DNA from: Mariniphaga sp964540165
Lineage (GTDB): Bacteria; Bacteroidota; Bacteroidia; Bacteroidales; Prolixibacteraceae
Assembly (NCBI GenBank): GCA_964540165.1
Contig: CAZILU010000025.1
Coordinates: 1-28,470, forward strand
Reading direction: 5' to 3'
DNA length: 28,470 nucleotides
A program made the translations under genes and the position numbers. The notes below the pieces were generated by a model. The model searched no databases. It had not been told where the DNA came from and worked only from the letters and a program-made list of their open reading frames with translations. Numbering within the stretch: position 1 is the first letter of the stretch; the number at the start of each line of letters is the position of its first letter. Shown piece after piece: positions 23,596 to 28,470 of the stretch.

Positions 23596-25026
23596 ATGGA
23601 AAACAGGACAAATCCGGAACAGGCAAAGGCTGCCATCAAGGTCATTGGTGTTGGCGGTGGTGGTGGAAACGCCCTCAATTACATGCATCAATTGGGGATC
23701 TGCGATGTAGACTTCGTGATATGTAATACCGATTCACAGGCGCTCGACAGCAGTCCGGTTCCGACGCGGGTTCAGTTGGGCTCTTCCCTGACTGAGGGGC
23801 GCGGGGCCGGTAACCGTCCGGAGGTAGGCAGGCAGGCTGCCCTGGAGAACATTGAGGATGTGAAGGCTGCGTTGGCGCACAACACCAAAATGGTGTTTAT
23901 TACGGCCGGCATGGGAGGCGGCACCGGAACCGGCGGGGCGCCGGTAATTGCTGAAGCGTGTCACTCCATGGGCTATCTGACCGTGGGCATTGTTACCATA
24001 CCCTTTCGAAACGAAGGGAAACGACGGATTCACCAGGCCATCGAAGGGATTGCCGAGCTGGAAAATCATGTCGATGCCCTGCTGGTGATCAACAATGAGC
24101 GGATCCGGGAGATGTATGGCGATTTTGGTATCTCTGAAGCTTTTTCCAAAGCCGATAATGTGCTTGCTACGGCAGCGAAGGGGATCGCTGAGATCATCAC
24201 CGTACCCGGGTATATCAACGTGGACTTTGCCGACGTGGAGACGGTGATGCGTAAAAGTGGACTGGCACTCATGGGTACCGGTATTGCAGAAGGGAAGAAC
24301 CGGGCTGTTGAGGCGGTTGAGATGGCACTGAATTCGCCGCTGCTCAATAATAACGATATCAGGGGAGCAAAAAATATCTTGTTGAATATTACCTCCGGAT
24401 CGCAGGAGGTTACCATGGATGAGGTGGGAATTATTACCGATTACCTGCAAAATAAGGCCGGTTTTGAAGCTGATCTGATCTGGGGGAACGGCAGCGATGA
24501 GAATTTGGGTGAAAATCTTTCTGTAACCTTGATTGCTACTGGATTTGGCAAAAGTTCGATTGCCGGTATCCCGGGAGAGAAGTCCATGGGGAAGGAGACC
24601 GTTACGTTGCAGATGGAGACACCTGCTGAGGTGAAACAGGAGAAGATGCCCGATACGGAAACAAAAACGGATCCGGAACCGGAAAAGGCCGGAGATCAGG
24701 TCTCACAACCGGTGAAACCAGACCCTGTGGAGAGCCACGATCAGTTTCTTTTTGAAAGTAATCCAGCATCAGATCAGGATCTGGAGTTTGAAGTGCTCTA
24801 TCCAAATACTGCTAAGGAGCGGAAAAAGTCGGTTGATAATACGCAGATGGACTTCTCAACGGCCAGTGAAGAGGATCTTGATGCGCTTGAAAATATTCCT
24901 GCATTCAAGCGCAGGCAGCTCCGGATGAATGACCCCAGGTATAAGAAAAAGCTCTCCAATTATACCATTACCAGCGATAATAAGTTGTCGGACCGCAATT
25001 CTTACCTTCATAACCGGGTAGATTAA
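23596..25026 (+). CDS. ftsZ: Cell division GTPase FtsZ (canonical copy)
   Basis: A 476-residue FtsZ with GVGGGGGNALNYM, LTEGRGAGNRPEVG, the tubulin signature GGGTGTG at 107-113, IPFRNEGKRRI, NNERIREMYGD and the T7 loop NVDFAD at 208-213. A long acidic, Pro/Glu-rich linker (about 320-420) leads to the conserved C-terminal peptide DALENIPAFKRRQLRM (429-444), the docking site for FtsA. A further 32 residues follow it, which is longer than usual. It lacks the FxFPK N-terminal extension found in its upstream neighbour. Its position just before yqeY is the usual place of ftsZ in this phylum. It forms the Z-ring. Confidence 0.95.
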   Translation: MENRTNPEQAKAAIKVIGVGGGGGNALNYMHQLGICDVDFVICNTDSQALDSSPVPTRVQLGSSLTEGRGAGNRPEVGRQAALENIEDVKAALAHNTKMVFITAGMGGGTGTGGAPVIAEACHSMGYLTVGIVTIPFRNEGKRRIHQAIEGIAELENHVDALLVINNERIREMYGDFGISEAFSKADNVLATAAKGIAEIITVPGYINVDFADVETVMRKSGLALMGTGIAEGKNRAVEAVEMALNSPLLNNNDIRGAKNILLNITSGSQEVTMDEVGIITDYLQNKAGFEADLIWGNGSDENLGENLSVTLIATGFGKSSIAGIPGEKSMGKETVTLQMETPAEVKQEKMPDTETKTDPEPEKAGDQVSQPVKPDPVESHDQFLFESNPASDQDLEFEVLYPNTAKERKKSVDNTQMDFSTASEEDLDALENIPAFKRRQLRMNDPRYKKKLSNYTITSDNKLSDRNSYLHNRVD

Positions 25027-25045
25027 CGTAATAAATAGAAAAATT

Positions 25046-25495
25046 ATGGCACTATTTGACCAGATCAACAGCGACATGACCCTAGCGATGAAAGCCCGCG
25101 ACAAGGTGAGGCTGGAAGCGCTTCGAAACATCAAAAAAGTGATGCTTGAAGCCCGTACTGCCAAGGGAGCCGGCTCGGAGCTGACCGATGAGGAGGTGTT
25201 GAAAATGATAGACAAGCTGGCCAGGCAAGGGGCCGATTCTGCCCGGATCTACCGGGAGCAGAGCCGGGAAGATCTTTATAACGAAGAGATGGCCCAGGTA
25301 GCTGTTTATGAGGCATACCTCCCGGAAAAACTGGACAGGGAAGAGATTGAGAAGATTGTCAGGGCAATTATCGTGAAAACGGGAGCATCTGCCATGAAGG
25401 AGATGGGAAAGGTGATGGGGATCGCTTCAAAGGAGCTGGCCGGAAAGGCCGAGGGTAGTGAAATTGCCGCCATTGTCAAAGCACTGCTTTCCTGA
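25046..25495 (+). CDS. GatB/YqeY domain protein
   Basis: A 149-residue helical protein, full length for YqeY. It shows MALFDQINSDMTLAMKARDKVRLEALRNI at the N-terminus and AYLPEKLDREEIEKIVRAII and GKVMGIASKELAGKAEGSEIAAIVKALL toward the end. YqeY is related to the C-terminal tRNA-contact domain of the GatB amidotransferase subunit. Its own role is not settled; tRNA-dependent amidation is inferred from the fold. It ends the dcw run, 19 bp after ftsZ. Confidence 0.92.
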   Translation: MALFDQINSDMTLAMKARDKVRLEALRNIKKVMLEARTAKGAGSELTDEEVLKMIDKLARQGADSARIYREQSREDLYNEEMAQVAVYEAYLPEKLDREEIEKIVRAIIVKTGASAMKEMGKVMGIASKELAGKAEGSEIAAIVKALLS

Positions 25496-25572
25496 AGTAA
25501 ACAGGCGATCTGTTTCGCACGTGTGCCGAAGGTAATGGTATGAGCTTTGAGGAGTATCCTCGGGGTCAGCCG

Positions 25573-25959
25573 TTATTCATCATCATCATCATCATCGTAA
25601 TTGTCGCTCTCCTCTGCATCATCATCGTCAGAAATCTGGTCGGCAACATGATCTAAATCGGCATATTTATCTTCATAATCCTGTTTTACCTCCATTTTGA
25701 GGAAGCCGTCTTCATCAAAATCTTCGTCTTCGTCAACAATCTGAATGGCTTCATTCTCAGTCATTCGAAGCATATAATACTTGTCTTCCGTTTCAAAGGG
25801 TAACGCAGTAACCTTAATGCCGTTTTTGTCAAAAAAATGGATCAGATGATCGGCAAATCCATCGGAATAGACCAGTTTGATCTGCTCCTGCAGGTGCTTG
25901 TCAAGTTTGTTGTAATCTTTAATTACTTTTGGTTTGTCAGGTGTCATTTTTGTATTCAT
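25573..25959 (-). CDS. Small conserved protein with a poly-acidic tail
   Basis: A 128-residue protein. The N-terminal 85 residues look like a compact domain (VIKDYNKLDKHLQEQIKLV, then DKNGIKVTALPFETEDKYYMLRM). The last 40 or so residues are almost all Asp and Glu, ending in a run of Asp. I recall similar uncharacterised proteins in Bacteroidota, some loosely named DNA primase, but I know of no proven function. The Asp run is encoded by repeated GAT codons, read on the plus strand as six CAT units at 25578-25595. An in-frame ATG at 25947 (fifth codon) is an alternative start. It converges with the dcw cluster. Confidence 0.8.
   Translation of the reverse strand: MNTKMTPDKPKVIKDYNKLDKHLQEQIKLVYSDGFADHLIHFFDKNGIKVTALPFETEDKYYMLRMTENEAIQIVDEDEDFDEDGFLKMEVKQDYEDKYADLDHVADQISDDDDAEESDNYDDDDDDE
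25578..25595. repeat. CAT trinucleotide repeat, six units
   Basis: Six contiguous CAT units lie within the 3' end of the acidic-tail gene and encode part of its Asp run. Being a multiple of three bases, slippage here would change tail length without shifting the frame. Confidence 0.8.
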
Positions 25960-26081
25960 TATTGTTGGTGCATTTCAATTTAACATGGAGTATAATCCAA
26001 TCCTTTTATCTGTTCGATAACCATTTTCTGTTGGGAATACCCGCAACAAATAAATAGTTTACATCTGATATTTGCAACAAT

Positions 26082-26792
26082 TCAATGATTTTTTTTGGCT
26101 TTTTTTCGACGCCTGATTTTTCCGTAGATACACTGCTTGTCGGGGCATTGGAAACATTGGTAATTTGTTTGATGACAATCAGTTCCGATGCCAACGATTC
26201 CGCTGACCGATTTCAGGGGATGCATGAGCGATGAATCAGACAGCGCGATGTTGCATGGGTTGGGGGGTAAAAGAGAGAAGAGGATCTTCTGCTCAGCAAC
26301 GCTCCAGGAGCAGTAACCGGGGGAGTAACCGGCGGTGATGCCTTCTCCTTCCGCAGCAACCTTCTCCAGGATCTTCTTCTGCACAAGTTCTGCTGCTTTT
26401 TCGGCTGCCACAGAGCCGGTGATATCTAAGATATAAGCATAAAGATCATCTCCTTCGCGGGATTTCTGAAGTGCCAGATCGGAGATTCGATGGCCGGCAG
26501 TGCAAACAAAGAGCGCTGCACGGGTAGCGTTTTTAAGTTGATTAATAACTGTTTTTCCCGGGGAAAAATGATGATTGTCGATTGAGAGAAGCGGAATTTG
26601 ACGGTTTATGGAGATGTGATTGAATATCTGGTATCCTCCCCGGATGTCACACAAATCGGATCCGTGATTGAGAATCTCTTCGATCAGCGTCGGGAATGGT
26701 TCCGGAGCCATTCCCGGGTCAAAACCCATCAGCTCTTCCAGATCCGATGGGATGATGTTGAGCTCTTCAAAACAGAATTGTAAAAAATTCAT
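26082..26792 (-). CDS. Stand-alone cobalamin-dependent methionine synthase activation-domain protein
   Basis: A 236-residue protein resembling the C-terminal activation domain of cobalamin-dependent methionine synthase (MetH), which binds AdoMet to remethylate the cofactor. The clearest motif is AGYSPGYCSWSVAEQKILF (154-172), matching the RxxPGY-type AdoMet loop of that fold; the Arg position is Gly155 here. LFVCTAGHRISD (94-105) fits the preceding strand-helix. The C-terminus adds four Cys (206, 213, 216, 221) and a basic tail (RRRKKAKK), which suggests a metal or Fe-S site. Stand-alone members are found beside split MetH or corrinoid methyltransferases, neither of which is in this window. 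It could also reactivate another corrinoid protein. Confidence 0.7.
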   Translation of the reverse strand: MNFLQFCFEELNIIPSDLEELMGFDPGMAPEPFPTLIEEILNHGSDLCDIRGGYQIFNHISINRQIPLLSIDNHHFSPGKTVINQLKNATRAALFVCTAGHRISDLALQKSREGDDLYAYILDITGSVAAEKAAELVQKKILEKVAAEGEGITAGYSPGYCSWSVAEQKILFSLLPPNPCNIALSDSSLMHPLKSVSGIVGIGTDCHQTNYQCFQCPDKQCIYGKIRRRKKAKKNH

Positions 26793-26810
26793 AGGCAGGT
26801 TCGAAGGAGT

Positions 26811-26840
26811 GACCGCACCCTGTTTCGTTTGGTTGCGGTC
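26811..26840. repeat. Inverted repeat between the cyclophilin and activation-domain genes
   Basis: GACCGCACCC and GGTTGCGGTC pair over 10 positions with one mismatch and a 10-base loop. It lies in the 56-bp gap between two minus-strand genes. There is no T-run on the minus strand, so it is more likely a processing or attenuation hairpin than a terminator. Confidence 0.4.
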
Positions 26841-26848
26841 TGATAGCG

Positions 26849-27295
26849 TTATCCTTCAATAATTTCGATTTTTTCAATCACATCACCGGCGCGAATGGCA
26901 TCAATAACTTCGAGGCCTTCTGTTACTTTACCGAAACAGGTATGATGACGATCGAGGTGTTTGGTGTTCTCCCGGTTGTGGCAAATGAAAAACTGCGATC
27001 CACCGGTGTCTCTTCCGGCATGGGCCATTGACAACACACCGCGGTCGTGGTATTGGTTTTCACCACCGGTTTCGCAGGGGATGGTGTATCCGGGGCCACC
27101 GGCACCCGTGCCATCGGGGCAGCCGCCCTGGATCACAAAGCCCGGAATTACCCGGTGAAACGTGAGTCCGTCGTAGAATCCGCTTTTGGCAAGTTTAACG
27201 AAGTTGCTTACGGTGCCCGGGGTATCCTGGTCGTAAAGATCTGCTTTCATCACACCTTTGACGGTATGAAAAACTGCTTTTGTCTGTTGTGTCAT
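26849..27295 (-). CDS. Cyclophilin-type peptidyl-prolyl cis-trans isomerase
   Basis: About 148 residues from the ATG at 27295; the frame extends eight codons further to a TTG that would overlap the promoter, so I prefer the ATG. Active-site residues of cyclophilins are visible: TFHRVIPGFVIQGG (Arg, Phe, Gln), GSQFFI, and the C-terminal HLDRHHTCFGKV, where the Trp of eukaryotic members is replaced by His, common in bacteria. No signal peptide is seen, so it is a cytoplasmic protein-folding helper. A good minus-strand promoter lies just upstream. Confidence 0.95.
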   Translation of the reverse strand: MTQQTKAVFHTVKGVMKADLYDQDTPGTVSNFVKLAKSGFYDGLTFHRVIPGFVIQGGCPDGTGAGGPGYTIPCETGGENQYHDRGVLSMAHAGRDTGGSQFFICHNRENTKHLDRHHTCFGKVTEGLEVIDAIRAGDVIEKIEIIEG

Positions 27296-27316
27296 TATTT
27301 TTTCTTTTAATAGCGG

Positions 27317-27349
27317 CAAAATTATAAAAATCCGGGAAATTTCATGAAA
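27317..27349 (-). promoter_or_regulatory. Promoter for the cyclophilin gene
   Basis: On the minus strand TAATTTTG (27324-27317) matches TAnnTTTG exactly. TTTC at 27349-27346, a one-base variant of the TTTG -33 element, lies 21 bases before it. The leader to the ATG at 27295 would be short. It is divergent from the next promoter on the plus strand. Confidence 0.5.
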
Positions 27350-27353
27350 GCTA

Positions 27354-27384
27354 TTGTCAATACAGCCGCCATATCGTATCTTTA
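27354..27384 (+). promoter_or_regulatory. Promoter for the Tat-exported isomerase-like gene
   Basis: TTG at 27354-27356 is followed after 20 bases by TATCTTTA at 27377-27384, one base off TAnnTTTG. An AGGAG ribosome-binding site at 27405-27409, rare in this phylum, lies just before the ATG at 27412. Confidence 0.45.
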
Positions 27385-27411
27385 ACTGTTTTTAACACAA
27401 TATCAGGAGTT

Positions 27412-28311
27412 ATGGAAAAGATCCGGATTCAATCAAGAAGAGCTTTCCTGCGGGATGTGAGCCTGTATGCGGGTGGATTGGCCATATCCGGTGCTATAAT
27501 GCCCGGATGTCACAACCGGGCCGGGGGGCGTATGCAATTGGGATTGGTTACCTACCTGTGGGCGAAGGATTGGGATATCCCTGCCATCATTAAAAATTGC
27601 CAGGCATCGGGGCTGACTGGTGTCGAGCTTCGCGTGGATCATGTGCACGGAGTTTCAACAGCGTTATCCGGGGCAGAACGGGAGGAGGTTCGAAAGCAGT
27701 TTGCCGGAAGTGGCGTGGAGCTTGTCGGAATGGGTACCAATGAACAGTATGACTGGCCCGATCCGGCAAGGTTGCAGGCATCCATTGAAAAGACAAAGGC
27801 ATGGTTACAACTGAGTAAGGATATCGGTGGCTCCGGTGTAAAGGTGAAACCCAATCAGTTTCATGAAGGAGTACCCGAAGAGAAGACCCTGGAGCAGATT
27901 GGGAAAGCGCTGGATCTGTTGGGAAGGTATGCCCTGGATTTGGGGCAGCAAATCCGACTGGAGGTACACGGCCGTGGTACCCAACAACTGCCCAATATCA
28001 GGAAGATCATGGACTATGTAGAGAACGAAGGCTCCACCGTTTGTTGGAACAGCAATGATGAAGATCTTGATGGAGAGGGATTGGCATATAATTTTAACCT
28101 GGTGAAACATCGATTCGGAGATATCTGCCATGTGCGGGAGCTGAATATTGGTGACTATCCTTACCAGGAGTTGATGAACCTCTTTGTGCAGATGGATTAT
28201 CGGGGGTGGGTTTTATTGGAGTGCCGTACCAATCCGGAGGATACCGTGGCCGCAATGATCGAACAGCGGAAAATTTTTGAAAATATGATAAAAATTGCGC
28301 AAAATTCTTAG
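27412..28311 (+). CDS. Tat-exported sugar phosphate isomerase/epimerase-like TIM-barrel protein
   Basis: A 299-residue protein. The N-terminus has a twin-arginine motif (SRRAFLRD, residues 8-15), a hydrophobic stretch (SLYAGGLAISGAIM) and then PGC at residues 31-33, so it may be a Tat-exported lipoprotein attached at Cys33, although MPGC is an imperfect lipobox. The rest is the AP-endonuclease-2/xylose isomerase-like TIM barrel: TGVELRVDHVHG, KVKPNQFHEG, IRLEVHGRG, VCWNSNDED and VLLECRTN supply likely metal-binding Glu, His and Asp residues. Such periplasmic members are numerous in Bacteroidota and are thought to act on sugars; the substrate here is unknown. The stop codon overlaps the -7 box of the tRNA promoter. 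Confidence 0.85.
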   Translation: MEKIRIQSRRAFLRDVSLYAGGLAISGAIMPGCHNRAGGRMQLGLVTYLWAKDWDIPAIIKNCQASGLTGVELRVDHVHGVSTALSGAEREEVRKQFAGSGVELVGMGTNEQYDWPDPARLQASIEKTKAWLQLSKDIGGSGVKVKPNQFHEGVPEEKTLEQIGKALDLLGRYALDLGQQIRLEVHGRGTQQLPNIRKIMDYVENEGSTVCWNSNDEDLDGEGLAYNFNLVKHRFGDICHVRELNIGDYPYQELMNLFVQMDYRGWVLLECRTNPEDTVAAMIEQRKIFENMIKIAQNS

Positions 28312-28316
28312 TTTTG
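28309..28316 (+). promoter_or_regulatory. -7 element of the tRNA-Thr promoter
   Basis: TAGTTTTG matches TAnnTTTG exactly and ends 13 bases before the tRNA 5' end, a suitable distance. Its TAG is also the stop codon of the preceding gene. No matching -33 TTTG is seen at the right distance. GCAAAA/TTTTGC inverted repeats surround it (28299-28317). Confidence 0.5.
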
Positions 28317-28329
28317 CAGTCGCAATTTT

Positions 28330-28402
28330 GCCTCTTTAGCTCAGTTGGTAGAGCAGCTCATTCGTAATGAGCAGGTCGTGGGTTCGAGTCCCATGAGAGG
28401 CT
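28330..28402 (+). tRNA. tRNA-Thr (anticodon CGU)
   Basis: A complete cloverleaf of 73 bases. The acceptor arm pairs GCCTCTT with GAGAGGC (one G-T pair). The D arm contains TAGCTCAGTTGGTAGAGC. The anticodon stem GCTCA/TGAGC holds the loop TTCGTAA, giving anticodon CGT, which reads the threonine codon ACG. The T arm has GTGGG-TTCGAGT-CCCAT. The discriminator base is T and the 3' CCA is not encoded (TCAA follows), so it must be added after transcription. Confidence 0.97.
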
Positions 28403-28470
28403 CAATTCAGTGAAAACCCGGGATAAAATTTTGAATTTTTTTAACGTTTTGCATAACCATTTCGTTGTTT

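Noticed and set aside
22186..25026. The two ftsZ genes as an assembly or duplication artefact
   Set aside because: The two copies differ throughout, roughly half of the core residues by eye, and their linkers and ends are unrelated, so they are true old paralogues and not a repeated contig segment.
1..28470. CRISPR array, insertion sequence or prophage
   Set aside because: I saw no regularly spaced 25-40 bp repeats with unique spacers, no transposase or integrase and no terminal inverted repeats; the repeats found are short and local.

Overview
The window looks like a chromosomal stretch from a Bacteroidota bacterium, probably order Bacteroidales/Marinilabiliales. Four things support this: the gene order of the division and cell-wall cluster (no murF or ddl, a PASTA-tailed FtsI, a long MraY, ftsZ followed by yqeY), a glycine-lipid type acyltransferase pair, promoters of the TTTG / TAnnTTTG type, and few Shine-Dalgarno sites. 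I cannot place it to genus from sequence alone.

Region 1 (about 1-5900) is an accessory redox/sulfur island. It holds a membrane-anchored octaheme cytochrome c of the tetrathionate-reductase (OTR) type, its cytochrome b partner, a YeeE/YedE sulfur-compound transporter split into two genes, and a sigma-54 activator-type response regulator. The second transporter half is fused to a rhodanese domain that lacks its catalytic Cys. The response regulator has no DNA-binding domain. Together these suggest uptake and reduction of a sulfur (or possibly nitrogen) oxyanion with quinol as electron donor; the substrate is inferred, not shown.

Region 2 (about 5890-7840, minus strand) holds two acyltransferases that match the glycine/ornithine aminolipid pathway (GlsA/GlsB type).

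Region 3 (about 8100-25500, plus strand) is a nearly complete dcw cluster: mraZ, rsmH, ftsL-like, ftsI, murE, mraY, murD, ftsW, murG, murC, ftsQ, ftsA, a divergent ftsZ, a canonical ftsZ, yqeY. Four 10-bp TGGAA repeats in front of mraZ look like MraZ operator boxes. The main surprise is the tandem pair of ftsZ genes. The first keeps the usual N-terminal extension and the GTPase residues but has lost the FtsA-binding tail. The second has the normal conserved C-terminal peptide. MurE carries the DNPR signature, so the peptidoglycan should contain meso-diaminopimelate.

Region 4 (about 25570-28470) holds housekeeping and unassigned genes: a small protein with a poly-acidic tail, a stand-alone cobalamin-dependent methionine-synthase activation-domain protein with a Cys cluster, a cyclophilin, a Tat-exported (probably lipoprotein) sugar-phosphate-isomerase-like protein, and a tRNA-Thr(CGU).
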